Shown here: positions 36,945-45,129 of the stretch, in pieces | How positions within the stretch are numbered: position 1 is the stretch's first letter | Layout of the letters: every line of letters starts with the position of its first letter | From: Streptomyces djakartensis | Lineage (GTDB): Bacteria; Actinomycetota; Actinomycetes; Streptomycetales; Streptomycetaceae | Direction: 5' to 3' | Length of the DNA: 57,122 nt | Assembly: GCF_014651075.1 (NCBI RefSeq) | Contig: NZ_BMWE01000030.1 | Span: 1-57,122, forward strand | Made by a program: the position numbers and the translations under genes | Notes under the pieces: generated by a model | The model's input: the letters and a program-made list of their open reading frames with translations, nothing else | Databases searched by the model: none | What the model was told of the DNA's origin: nothing

Positions 36945-36978
36945 GAAGGGCCGGACACCCTGAGGTGTCCGGCCCTTC
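36945..36978. terminator. Bidirectional terminator between Rv3235-family gene and secA
   Basis: Perfect 15-bp arms (36945-36959 and 36964-36978, starting GAAGGGCCGG) flank the 4-base loop CTGA. It sits 18 bp after the plus-strand stop and 26 bp after the secA stop on the other strand, so it can serve both. Confidence 0.9.
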
Positions 36979-37004
36979 ACGCCGCTATGGTGCCGCGGTC
37001 ACCG

Positions 37005-39851
37005 TCACTTCTTGCGGCGGCCCCGGCTCCGCGCCTGCTTGCGGCGCTCCGCGCGCGTGAGGCCGTCGGCCTCGGAACGCACCGGCTCGCCGTCCTCGGT
37101 GAAGTCGCCCTCGATCGTGCCGCCCTCACCGTCGACCGTCGGCGCGGAGAAGTGGAGGTTGCGCCGCTGCGGGACGTCGAGGCCCTTGGCGCGGATCTCC
37201 GGGCGGGCGCCCGCCTGCGCCGGCACCGCGTCGTGCTTCTCCAGGTCGGCCACCGGCTTGGTGTCCTCGACCGGGACCTCCTCGACCTGCTGCTCGACCT
37301 GGACCTCCAGGTTGAACAGGTAGCCGACGGACTCCTCCTTGATGCCCTCCATCATCGCGGTGAACATGTCGAAGCCCTCGCGCTGGTACTCGACCAGCGG
37401 GTCCTTCTGCGCCATCGCGCGCAGGCCGATGCCCTCCTGGAGGTAGTCCATCTCGTAGAGGTGCTCACGCCACTTGCGGTCGAGGACCGACAGCACGACC
37501 CGGCGCTCCAGCTCACGCATGATCTCGGAGCCGAGCTGCGCCTCACGCGCCTCGTACTGCTCGTGGATGTCGTCCTTGATGGAGTCGCCGATGAACTCGG
37601 CGGTCAGACCGGCCCGGTCGCCGGCCGCCTCCTCCAGCTCCTCGACCGTGACGTTGCACGGGTAGAGCTGCTTGAAGGCGCCCCACAGCCGGTCGAGGTC
37701 CCAGTCCTCGGGGAAGCCCTCGGCGGTCTCGGCCTGGACGTAGGCGTCGATGGTGTCGTCCATGAAGTGCTGCACCTGCTCGTGCAGGTCCTCGCCCTCC
37801 AGGACGCGGCGCCGCTCGCCGTAGATGACCTCACGCTGGCGGTTGAGCACCTCGTCGTACTTCAGGACGTTCTTACGGGTCTCGAAGTTCTGCTGCTCGA
37901 CCTGCGACTGGGCGGAGGCGATCGCGCGCGTGACCATCTTGTTCTCGATCGGCACGTCGTCCGGCACGTTCGCCATGGACATCACGCGCTCGACCATCTG
38001 GGCCTTGAACAGCCGCATCAGGTCGTCGCCGAGGGAGAGGTAGAAGCGGGACTCGCCGGGGTCGCCCTGACGGCCGGAACGACCGCGCAGCTGGTTGTCG
38101 ATGCGCCGCGACTCGTGCCGCTCGGTGCCCAGCACGTAGAGCCCGCCGAGCTTCTCGACCTCCTCCTTCTCGGCGCGGACGGCCTTCTCGGCCCGCTCCA
38201 GCGCCTCGGGCAGGGCGTGCGCCCACTCCTCGATGTGCTCCTCGGGGTCGAGGCCGCGCTGGCGCAGCTCCGCCTCGGCGAGGTCCTCGGGGTTGCCGCC
38301 GAGCTTGATGTCCGTACCACGGCCGGCCATGTTCGTGGCCACCGTGACCGCGCCCTTGCGGCCGGCCTGGGCGACGATCGTCGCCTCCCGGTCGTGCTGC
38401 TTGGCGTTGAGCACCTCGTGCTGGATGCCGCGCTTGCTGAGCTGCTGCGAGAGGTACTCGGACTTCTCCACGGAGGTGGTGCCGACGAGGATCGGCTGCC
38501 CCTTGCGGTGCTTCTCCTCGATGTCGTCGACGACCGCCTCGAACTTGGCGACCTCGGTCCGGTAGATCAGGTCGGACTGGTCCTTGCGGACCATCGGCCG
38601 GTTGGTCGGGATCGGCACCACGCCGAGCTTGTAGATCTGGTGGAACTCGGCGGCCTCGGTCATGGCCGTACCGGTCATGCCGCACAGGCCGGGCTGTTCC
38701 TTGCCGTTGTGGTCGTGGCGCTTGTAGAGGCGGAAGAAGTTCTGGAGGGTGATCGTGGCGAGCGTCTGGTTCTCGTCCTTGATCGGCACCCCTTCCTTCG
38801 CCTCGATCGCCTGGTGCATGCCCTCGTTGTATCGGCGGCCCGCGAGGATACGTCCGGTGTGCTCGTCGACGATCATGACCTCGTCGTCGATGATGACGTA
38901 GTCCTTGTCCTTCTTGAAGAGCTCCTTGGCCTTGATGGCGTTGTTCAGGTAGCCCACCAGCGGCGTGTTCACCGACTCGTAGAGGTTGTCGATGCCCAGC
39001 CAGTCCTCGACCTTGCTGACGCCGGACTCGTGGATGGCGACCGTGCGCTTCTTCTCGTCGACGTCGTAGTCGCCGGTCTCCTCGATGCCCTTGAGCGGCT
39101 GGCCGGCCTCACCGCGCTTGAGGCGCTTGACCAGCTTGGCGAAGTCGCCGTACCACTTGGTGGCCTGGTCGGCCGGGCCGGAGATGATCAGCGGCGTACG
39201 GGCCTCGTCGATGAGGATGGAGTCGACCTCGTCGACGATGGCGAAGTTGTGGCCGCGCTGGACGAGCTCGTCCTTCGACCACGCCATGTTGTCGCGCAGG
39301 TAGTCGAATCCGAACTCGTTGTTCGTGCCGTAGGTGATGTCGCAGGCGTACTGCTCACGGCGCTGAGCCGGCGTCATGTTGGCGAGGATGCAGCCGACGC
39401 TCAGGCCCAGGAAGCGGTGGACGCGGCCCATCATCTCGGAGTCGCGCTCGGCCAGGTAGTCGTTGACCGTGATGATGTGGACGCCGTTGCCGGACAGCGC
39501 GTTCAGATACGCCGGCAGCGTGCCGACGAGGGTCTTGCCCTCACCGGTCTTCATCTCGGCGACGTAACCCATGTGGAGGGCGGCGCCACCCATCATCTGC
39601 ACGTCGTAGTGCCGCTGGCCGAGCACGCGCTTGGCGGCCTCGCGCACGGTGGCGAACGCCTCGGGCAGCAGGTCGTCCAGGGGCTCGCCGTCGGCGTACC
39701 GCTGCTTGTACTCGTCGGTGAGGGCGCGCAGCTCGGCGTCGGAGAGGTCGACGAAGTCCTCTTCGATGGAGTTGACCTGGTCCGCGATGCGGTGCAGCTT
39801 GCGCAGGATCTTGCCTTCGCCTGCACGCATGATCTTCGAGAGGACGGACAC
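37005..39851 (-). CDS. secA: Preprotein translocase ATPase SecA
   Basis: This 948-residue motor drives secretory proteins through SecYEG. It has Walker A EMKTGEGKT (99-107), DEVDSILIDEARTPLIISG, the preprotein-binding domain, helicase motifs TVATNMAGRGTDIKLGG and RSGRQGDPGESRFYLSLGD, and the scaffold and wing regions. The C-terminus is basic (RRKQARSRGRRKK) and lacks the zinc-binding CxC motif, as usual in actinobacterial SecA1. GTG 39851 is the start because AAGGAGA is 9 bases upstream and VSVLSKIMRAGEGK is the family N-terminus. The 279-bp gap to the divergent GNAT gene must hold its promoter. Confidence 0.97.
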   Translation of the reverse strand: MSVLSKIMRAGEGKILRKLHRIADQVNSIEEDFVDLSDAELRALTDEYKQRYADGEPLDDLLPEAFATVREAAKRVLGQRHYDVQMMGGAALHMGYVAEMKTGEGKTLVGTLPAYLNALSGNGVHIITVNDYLAERDSEMMGRVHRFLGLSVGCILANMTPAQRREQYACDITYGTNNEFGFDYLRDNMAWSKDELVQRGHNFAIVDEVDSILIDEARTPLIISGPADQATKWYGDFAKLVKRLKRGEAGQPLKGIEETGDYDVDEKKRTVAIHESGVSKVEDWLGIDNLYESVNTPLVGYLNNAIKAKELFKKDKDYVIIDDEVMIVDEHTGRILAGRRYNEGMHQAIEAKEGVPIKDENQTLATITLQNFFRLYKRHDHNGKEQPGLCGMTGTAMTEAAEFHQIYKLGVVPIPTNRPMVRKDQSDLIYRTEVAKFEAVVDDIEEKHRKGQPILVGTTSVEKSEYLSQQLSKRGIQHEVLNAKQHDREATIVAQAGRKGAVTVATNMAGRGTDIKLGGNPEDLAEAELRQRGLDPEEHIEEWAHALPEALERAEKAVRAEKEEVEKLGGLYVLGTERHESRRIDNQLRGRSGRQGDPGESRFYLSLGDDLMRLFKAQMVERVMSMANVPDDVPIENKMVTRAIASAQSQVEQQNFETRKNVLKYDEVLNRQREVIYGERRRVLEGEDLHEQVQHFMDDTIDAYVQAETAEGFPEDWDLDRLWGAFKQLYPCNVTVEELEEAAGDRAGLTAEFIGDSIKDDIHEQYEAREAQLGSEIMRELERRVVLSVLDRKWREHLYEMDYLQEGIGLRAMAQKDPLVEYQREGFDMFTAMMEGIKEESVGYLFNLEVQVEQQVEEVPVEDTKPVADLEKHDAVPAQAGARPEIRAKGLDVPQRRNLHFSAPTVDGEGGTIEGDFTEDGEPVRSEADGLTRAERRKQARSRGRRKK

Positions 39852-40130
39852 GGGGGTTGGTCTCCTTGCCGGTCGGGCCTGGGACGGTCGGTTACCACTT
39901 GACTTACTGAGCAACGGCCATCGTATGCGAGGACCCCGCCGCGCCGGGAGGGCCTGCCGTGACGGCGGCCGTCCGCTGCTTCGTTCGTCTTTCACTTGCT
40001 TCAAAGGGCACAACGTCCGGGCCCCTCGGATAGTGCCGCATCCCCGGACCGATTTGCGCGAAGCGTGACCGTCCCCTCACCCAAGGCGAAGAGATGGCGT
40101 CTGCGAGGAGCCTGCGAGCAGAATCGGGCG

Positions 40131-40700
40131 ATGGACCCCGTCACACTGACCACGGACCGCCTCCTGCTGCGCACGGTCGGCCCCCAGGACACCGACGCGG
40201 TGCACGACGCCTGCCAGGATCCGGAGATCCAGCGCTGGACCCTACTCCCCTCGCCCTACCTCCGCGAACACGCCGAGGCCTTCACGCAACGGATGGCCCC
40301 CGACGGCTGGGCCGACGGATCCATGTTCACCTTCGGCGTCTTCCTCCACTCCGGGGAGCTCGCCGGGATGCTCGGCATCACCATGCGCGCCCTGAGCACG
40401 GGCGAGCTCGGCTTCTGGGCCGCGAAGCAGCACCGCTCCAACGGCTACATCACGGAAGCCGTCCTCACCGCCTGCCGATGGGCCTTCGTCCATGCGGCGA
40501 TCGACCGCATCGAATGGCGCGCCGAGGTGGGAAACCGGGCCTCCCGCGCGGTCGCGGAACGAGCCGGCTTCACGATGGAAGGCACCCTGCGCTCCGCGAC
40601 CACCCACAACGGCATCCGCCGAGACACCTGGATAGGCTCCCTCCTCCCCTCCGACCTGGCCCTGCCCTCCACAGCCCCGTACTTACCTTCACCTTCCTAG
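40131..40700 (+). CDS. GNAT-family N-acetyltransferase (RimJ/RimL-like) with a TTA codon
   Basis: This 189-residue acetyltransferase has family landmarks: LTTDRLLLRTVGPQDTDAV, GELGFWAAKQHRSNGYITEA (acetyl-CoA loop region) and WRAEVGNRASRAVAERAGFTMEGTLR. The substrate may be a ribosomal protein N-terminus or an antibiotic; it cannot be told. ATG 40131 begins MDPVTLTTDRLLLR. The leucine codon at 40683-40685 is TTA, the rare codon read by the bldA tRNA in Streptomyces, five codons before the end (YLPSPS). The TAG stop overlaps the first unit of a 24-bp tandem repeat, so the C-terminus may have been changed when the repeat arrived. Confidence 0.88.
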   Translation: MDPVTLTTDRLLLRTVGPQDTDAVHDACQDPEIQRWTLLPSPYLREHAEAFTQRMAPDGWADGSMFTFGVFLHSGELAGMLGITMRALSTGELGFWAAKQHRSNGYITEAVLTACRWAFVHAAIDRIEWRAEVGNRASRAVAERAGFTMEGTLRSATTHNGIRRDTWIGSLLPSDLALPSTAPYLPSPS

Positions 40701-40868
40701 CCGCGGGCCCTCGCGCCGCCTGAGCCGCGGGCACTCGCGCCGCCTGAGCCGCGGGCACTCGCGCCGCCTGAGCTGCGGGCACTCGCGCCGCCTGAGCTGC
40801 GGGCAGTCGTGCCGCTGAGGGCGGCACGGGTGGGCGCAGCGGCGCCCCGCCACGCCGGGCTGCGCAAC
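40699..40868 (+). repeat. Dispersed hairpin repeat, copy 3, with four tandem 24-bp head units
   Basis: Four 24-bp units start at 40699, 40723, 40747 and 40771; the type unit is AGCCGCGGGCACTCGCGCCG plus CCTG. Unit 1 has CCC for CAC, and unit 4 has AGCTG like the core. A full core follows at 40795-40846 with hairpin arms GTGCCGC (40809-40815) and GCGGCAC (40821-40827), then the tail ending GGGCTGCGCAAC at 40868. The array begins inside the stop codon of the GNAT gene. Confidence 0.85.
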
Positions 40869-40956
40869 GCCCCCCCGGCGCCAACCCCCAGCACCACACA
40901 GCCAACCCCCGCAGCTCACGCCCCACTGTCAGCCCCACCCCCTATCGTGCGGACCC

Positions 40957-42129
40957 ATGACCACCCCGCGCCCCACAGCAGAACTCTCCGCAGCCGAGGC
41001 CCGCAGAATCGCCCTCCGCGCCCAGGGCTTCCTCGGCGCCCCCGACCGCCGCTCCGGCGTCCGCGGCATCCTCCGCCACCTGGGCGCGATACAGCTCGAC
41101 ACGATCTCGGTCCTGGCCCGCTCCCACGAACTCGTCCCCTACGCCCGCCTCGGCGCGGTGGGCCGGGAAACGGTCGAGAACGCTTACTGGAAGGACACGC
41201 ACGCCTTTGAATACTGGTCGCACGCCGCCTGCATCCTCCCCATCGAGGAGTGGCCCCACTTCGCCTTCCGCCGCCGCGCCTACCGCAACCGCCCGCACTG
41301 GAACCACGACCTCCCGGACGGCGTCTACGACCAGGTCATCGAACAACTCCGCTCCGAAGGCCCCCTGACCGCGACGGAGTTGGGCGGCGCGAAGAAGACG
41401 AACGACTGGTGGGACTGGTCGGGCTCGAAGGTCGCGGTGGAACGCGCTCTGATGTACGGCGAGGTGGTCTGCGTGGAGCGCCGCGGCTGGAAGCGTGTCT
41501 ACGACCTCGCCGAGCGGGCGGTCCCGGACACCCTGCTGCACGACGAGCTGGACGACACCGAGTGCGTACGCCGCCTGGTCCGCCTGGCGGGGCAGTCCCT
41601 CGGCGTCGGCACCCGCGCGGACATCGCCGACTACCACCGTCTCAAGGGCGAGCAGGTCGACGCGGTGATCGCCGACTCGGGGCTGGTCCCGGTCACGGTC
41701 GAGGGCTGGGGCAAGCCGGCCTGGGCCGACCCCGTGGCTCTGGAGACGCCCCCGCGCGGCCGCCACCGCACCACGCTCCTGTCGCCCTTCGACTCCCTGA
41801 TCTGGGAGCGGGCGCGCACCGAGCGGATCTTCGGCTTCACGCACCGCCTGGAGGCCTACGTCCCCAAACAGAAGCGGGTGCACGGCTACTTCGCGATGCC
41901 GGTCCTGGCCGGCGGCCGGCTCGTCGGCCGTGTGGACCCGGCCCGCGAGGGCCGCACACTGGTGGCCAAGCAGGTCACGCTCGACGGTCTGAAGGCGGTC
42001 CCAGCCGTGGCCCAGGCCCTGACGGAGGCGGCGACCTGGGTGGACTGCACGGACGTCCGCGTGGAACGGGTCGACGCACCGCACCTGCACGAGCCCCTGG
42101 TGAAGGAACTCGCCCGGACGACCGCCTGA
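40957..42129 (+). CDS. Winged-helix DNA glycosylase, YcaQ/AlkX-like
   Basis: This 390-residue protein belongs to the HTH_42 family (YcaQ/AlkZ group) that removes alkylated bases and unhooks interstrand crosslinks. The catalytic segment reads GAIQLDTISVLARSHELV, with a Q-L-D motif (46-48) as in the AlkX/YcaQ branch rather than the Q-x-Q of AlkZ antibiotic self-resistance enzymes. Later landmarks are FEYWSHAACILPIEEWP and LLSPFDSLIWERARTERIF. It stands alone after the repeat array and converges with the response regulator gene, leaving 3 bp between stops. Confidence 0.88.
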   Translation: MTTPRPTAELSAAEARRIALRAQGFLGAPDRRSGVRGILRHLGAIQLDTISVLARSHELVPYARLGAVGRETVENAYWKDTHAFEYWSHAACILPIEEWPHFAFRRRAYRNRPHWNHDLPDGVYDQVIEQLRSEGPLTATELGGAKKTNDWWDWSGSKVAVERALMYGEVVCVERRGWKRVYDLAERAVPDTLLHDELDDTECVRRLVRLAGQSLGVGTRADIADYHRLKGEQVDAVIADSGLVPVTVEGWGKPAWADPVALETPPRGRHRTTLLSPFDSLIWERARTERIFGFTHRLEAYVPKQKRVHGYFAMPVLAGGRLVGRVDPAREGRTLVAKQVTLDGLKAVPAVAQALTEAATWVDCTDVRVERVDAPHLHEPLVKELARTTA

Positions 42130-42132
42130 CGG

Positions 42133-42879
42133 TCAGCGGATCTCGAGGATCTTCTCCCGCATCGCGTACACCACCGCTTCCATCCTGGAGTGCAGCTGCA
42201 GCTTCTCCAGGATGTTGCGCACGTGGTTCTTCACGGTGTTCTCGGAGATGAACAACTCCTTGGCGATGTCGCGGTTGTTCATACCCGTCGCGACGAGCTT
42301 GAGGACTTCCAGTTCGCGGTCCGTCAGCCGCGGCGCGGGCACCAGCCGGCGCTCGTCCGTGCGCTGGATCATCGACTTGAACTCGGTGAGCAGCTTGGAC
42401 GCCATGGAGGGGCTGATCTGCGACTGCCCGTCGGCGACCGCCCGGATGGCCGTGGACACCTCGTCCGTGGAGATCTCCTTGAGGAGGTAGCCGGTCGCAC
42501 CCGCCTTGATCGCTTCGTAGAGGTCGGCTTCCTCGTCGCTGATCGTCAGCATGATGATCTTGGCGCTGGGCGCCACCTCCTTGATGGAGGTGCAGGCCTC
42601 GATCCCGCCCCGCTTGGGCATTCGCACGTCCATCAGGACGATGTCGGGCAGCAGGTCGGCGGCCTTCTCGACGGCTTCGGCGCCGTCCCCGGCCTCCCCG
42701 ACGACCTGGATGTCCTCCTCGGCCGCGAGCACGATCTCCAAGCCACGGCGGAACAGCGCGTGGTCGTCCACCACGAGGACTCTGATCGGTTCCTTGCGTG
42801 GAGTCTCCGTGTCCGGGCCCATGCCGACGACGCCGTCGTGGGCATCCTCGTCACGCATCGGTCCGAAGCTGTCCGCCAT
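42133..42879 (-). CDS. NarL/LuxR-family response regulator, orphan
   Basis: This 248-residue regulator has a receiver domain (31-~150) with acidic pocket Asp38-Asp39, phospho-acceptor Asp84 (VLMDVRMPKRGG), Thr in MLTISDEE and Lys in GYLLKE. A C-terminal LuxR-type helix-turn-helix follows: LTDRELEVLKLVATGMNNRD and ISENTVKNHVRNILEKL. ATG 42879 has a strong GGGGGAGGAA six bases upstream, which decides the start. An N-terminal ~30-residue extension precedes the receiver. No histidine kinase gene is adjacent, so its partner is unknown. hpf lies immediately upstream on the same strand. Confidence 0.93.
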   Translation of the reverse strand: MADSFGPMRDEDAHDGVVGMGPDTETPRKEPIRVLVVDDHALFRRGLEIVLAAEEDIQVVGEAGDGAEAVEKAADLLPDIVLMDVRMPKRGGIEACTSIKEVAPSAKIIMLTISDEEADLYEAIKAGATGYLLKEISTDEVSTAIRAVADGQSQISPSMASKLLTEFKSMIQRTDERRLVPAPRLTDRELEVLKLVATGMNNRDIAKELFISENTVKNHVRNILEKLQLHSRMEAVVYAMREKILEIR

Positions 42880-43026
42880 CGTTCCTCCCCCTGAAGGCTG
42901 TGGCCTGTGGTGGTCCTGAGCCATCGCCAACCCAGAGCGACGACCCACCGGTTGGGCCGTCGCCACCATGATTTCATGCCCGGACGGCGCCGGGGTGACA
43001 GAGCGGGGCGCGCAGTGGTCGCACAG

Positions 43027-43065
43027 AGGTGCCCCTGGGGGCGCACACGCGCTCCAGGGGCACCT
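43027..43065 (-). terminator. Terminator after hpf
   Basis: Perfect 12-bp arms AGGTGCCCCTGG (43027-43038) and CCAGGGGCACCT (43054-43065) enclose a 15-base loop. It is 22 bp beyond the hpf stop and upstream of the response regulator, so the two genes are probably separate units. Confidence 0.8.
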
Positions 43066-43087
43066 GCTCCGCTGTCACCCGGCACGG

Positions 43088-43789
43088 TCAGCCGCCGAGC
43101 GCACCGCCCGCGTCGGGGGAGTGCGTCTGGGTGACCATCGTGTCCGTCCTGAGGTGGATCACGCCGTAGTCGTAGGCGTGCCGTCGGTAGACGACACTCG
43201 GTTCCTTGGTCTCGGAGTCGACGAACAAGTAGAAGTCGTGCCCGACCAGTTCCATCTCGTAGAGAGCCTGGTCGAGGGTCATGGGCGCTGCGACGTGGGT
43301 CTTCTCCCGGACGACGATGGGTCCGTCACCCTGTACCTCCAGCGAGCCGATCTTCTTCGTGGGGACGGCTGCTTCCGGCTCCTCCTCCGGTGGTGCCGTC
43401 GCCAGGCCGTTCCCGTTGAGCGTGGCCACACCCGGCACGTGGTCGGCGACCTCGGCGGCCGAGATCCGGCGCGAGCCACGGCGCGAGAACCGCTTGTCGT
43501 GTTGCCGGCGCAGCCGTGCTTCCAGCTTTTCCGCCGCCAGGTCGAGCGCCGCGTACGGATCGCTCGCCGCCGCCTCCGCCCGGATCACCGGACCGCGGGA
43601 GCGGAGCGTGATCTCCACTCGGTCACAGCGGTCGGCCTGCCGCGGGTTGGGCTCCTTGGACACCTCGACGTCGAGGCTGATCACCTTGCCATCGAGCTTC
43701 TGGATCTTCTCCAGCTTCAGCTTCTCGGCCACGTGCTTCCGGAACCGCTCGGGCACCTCGGTCTTGCGGCCCTTGACGACGATGTCCAC
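43088..43789 (-). CDS. hpf: Long-form ribosome hibernation promoting factor
   Basis: This 233-residue protein has an N-terminal ribosome-binding S30AE domain (MDIVVKGRKTEVPERFRKHV ... DPYAALDLAAEKLEARLRRQ), a linker (~105-165), and a C-terminal dimerisation domain with MTLDQALYEMELVGHDFYLF and VYRRHAYDYGVIHLR. Long HPF dimerises 70S ribosomes into inactive 100S particles in stress or stationary phase. GTG 43789 is chosen: GGAG lies 6 bases upstream and the domain begins there. The frame is open to an ATG at 43957, but those extra residues do not look conserved and contain a hairpin-forming sequence. Confidence 0.93.
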   Translation of the reverse strand: MDIVVKGRKTEVPERFRKHVAEKLKLEKIQKLDGKVISLDVEVSKEPNPRQADRCDRVEITLRSRGPVIRAEAAASDPYAALDLAAEKLEARLRRQHDKRFSRRGSRRISAAEVADHVPGVATLNGNGLATAPPEEEPEAAVPTKKIGSLEVQGDGPIVVREKTHVAAPMTLDQALYEMELVGHDFYLFVDSETKEPSVVYRRHAYDYGVIHLRTDTMVTQTHSPDAGGALGG

Positions 43790-44101
43790 GCAGAACTCCG
43801 TTCCCGGATCACTCCGCTTCGGTGCGGAGCGTCTCCCTTTGCACCAGGTTCCGGTGGGCCCCGGAACCTCGGACTCGGTGACTTCCACCTCCTCCCCCGT
43901 GGGCGGGATCTCCACTCCACCGTCGCGAGTGATGAAGAAAAACCCGCGGCACGGCATTCGGATTCGAGAGGTGTGTGGCCTGCGGCTTTCCCTCTCAACC
44001 GAACATATCTCGCCCGGACGGATGTCGTCACCCTCTACTGCGGCGTACCTCCGTTCAGTTGAATAAGTCCCCTCGTTACCTGCAACGACGCAAGATCTCG
44101 G
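43790..44101 (-). promoter_or_regulatory. hpf 5' region: candidate promoter and leader hairpin
   Basis: This 312-bp gap lies between the comF stop and the hpf start. On the minus strand a sigma-70-like pair is visible: GTGACG (44031-44026), 18-bp spacer, TATGTT (44007-44002). This would give a leader of about 200 nt. Near its end a stem forms between CTCCGC (43812-43817) and GCGGAG (43824-43829), about 20 nt before the GTG start. A role of the stem in translation control is only inferred. Confidence 0.35.
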
Positions 44102-44974
44102 TCAGTTCCGGTTCATTTCGAAAGAGTCCGGTGGGGCAGCGACCACGGCCGCGCACACCACGTCAACGACCGCGCCGGGGCCAGCCGGGATCGCGATTAC
44201 CTCCCGGCCGGGCCGCCGGGCCGTCCGCTCCCGCCTTGATCCCACGTTCTGTTCTTCTCTGCCTTCCCACGTCTCTTCCTCATACACGGCCGTGGTTCCC
44301 GCAGCGTTCGAAACCAGCCCCGTCGCCCGCACGGCCCGCGCGGCCTCCGCCATGGACGCCCCCGTGGTCATCACGTCGTCGACGAGGACGACCGGCCCTT
44401 CGGTGAGCAGCCGGGCACCGCCGGACGCGACCGTCAGCGCGCCCGCGAGGTTCTCCAGGCGCTGCCGGGAGTTGAGCTCCGCCTGGTCGGCCACGGCCCG
44501 TCGCTGCCGCAGCACGCCGAGCACCCGGGCCGGAGTCCCGCTCCGCCTCAGCTCAGCCGCCGCCGCGAGCGCGATCCGCCGCGCGGGATCATGCCCGCGG
44601 GCCCGCACGGCCCGCCGCCCGGACGGCACGGGCACGAGCAGCACGGGAGTCCCGCAGATCCACGCCTGCTCGCCGCCGGCGCTGTGAAGCCCTGCCCGTA
44701 CCGCTCCCGCCAGGGCCGTCCCGAGCGGAGCCGCCAGCGCCAGGGCGCCTCGTTCCTTGTGGGCCAGCAGCGTCGCCCGCACCTCGTCCGCGTACCGGGC
44801 CGCCGCATGCACGACGGGCAGCCCGGGCGGCTCCGGCACCGGCCGCACCCGGCACGCCGCGGCTCCGCTCAGCACCGCGCGGCACTCCGGGCAGAGCACC
44901 GCACGAGGCCTCCCGCAGCCCCCGCACTCGGCCGGCAGCACCAGGTCGGTGAGGTCCTGCCACCACCCCCTCAT
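44102..44974 (-). CDS. ComF-family phosphoribosyltransferase-like protein
   Basis: This 290-residue protein has an N-terminal zinc-finger-like motif with Cys17, Cys20, Cys28 and Cys31 (AECGGCGRP, VLCPECR). The phosphoribosyltransferase-like domain has the PRPP loop VVLVDDVMTTGAS (about 195-207) and VPVPSGRRAVRARGHDP. In naturally competent bacteria ComF assists DNA uptake; in Streptomyces its function is unknown. ATG 44974 begins MRGWWQDLTDLVLP. It lies between lpqB and hpf on the same strand. A Gly/Arg-rich tail of ~50 residues follows the domain. Confidence 0.88.
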   Translation of the reverse strand: MRGWWQDLTDLVLPAECGGCGRPRAVLCPECRAVLSGAAACRVRPVPEPPGLPVVHAAARYADEVRATLLAHKERGALALAAPLGTALAGAVRAGLHSAGGEQAWICGTPVLLVPVPSGRRAVRARGHDPARRIALAAAAELRRSGTPARVLGVLRQRRAVADQAELNSRQRLENLAGALTVASGGARLLTEGPVVLVDDVMTTGASMAEAARAVRATGLVSNAAGTTAVYEEETWEGREEQNVGSRRERTARRPGREVIAIPAGPGAVVDVVCAAVVAAPPDSFEMNRN

Positions 44975-45060
44975 GGCCACCACTGTGCCAACAGCGACCG
45001 CACCCGGCCACCCCTGTGGACAACGGCCTGTGGACAACTCACCACCGGGCCACCCGTGCC

Positions 45061-45118
45061 TCACTCACACGAGTGATGGCCCCTGGAGGCAGGCGCATCC
45101 CGGGGCACCTGCCCCGGG
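45061..45118 (-). terminator. Hairpins after lpqB and before comF
   Basis: Arms CCCGGGGC (45099-45106) and GCCCCGGG (45111-45118) flank a 4-base loop 12 bp beyond the lpqB stop and form a strong terminator-like stem. A second stem, TCACTC (45061-45066) and GAGTGA (45071-45076), lies further towards comF and may belong to its promoter region. Confidence 0.5.
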
Positions 45119-45129
45119 GCCACGGCACC

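Noticed and set aside
36987..39902. 971-codon plus-strand open frame
   Set aside because: Antisense shadow of secA caused by high-GC codon bias.
40699..40794. Possible CRISPR array
   Set aside because: The 24-bp units are directly adjacent with no spacers, and no cas genes are present.
40570..40938. Short minus-strand frames across the 24-bp repeats
   Set aside because: Their repetitive products are just translations of the tandem repeat.
43790..43957. Longer hpf start at ATG 43957
   Set aside because: The extra 56 residues are not like the S30AE N-terminus, and GTG 43789 has a properly spaced GGAG.
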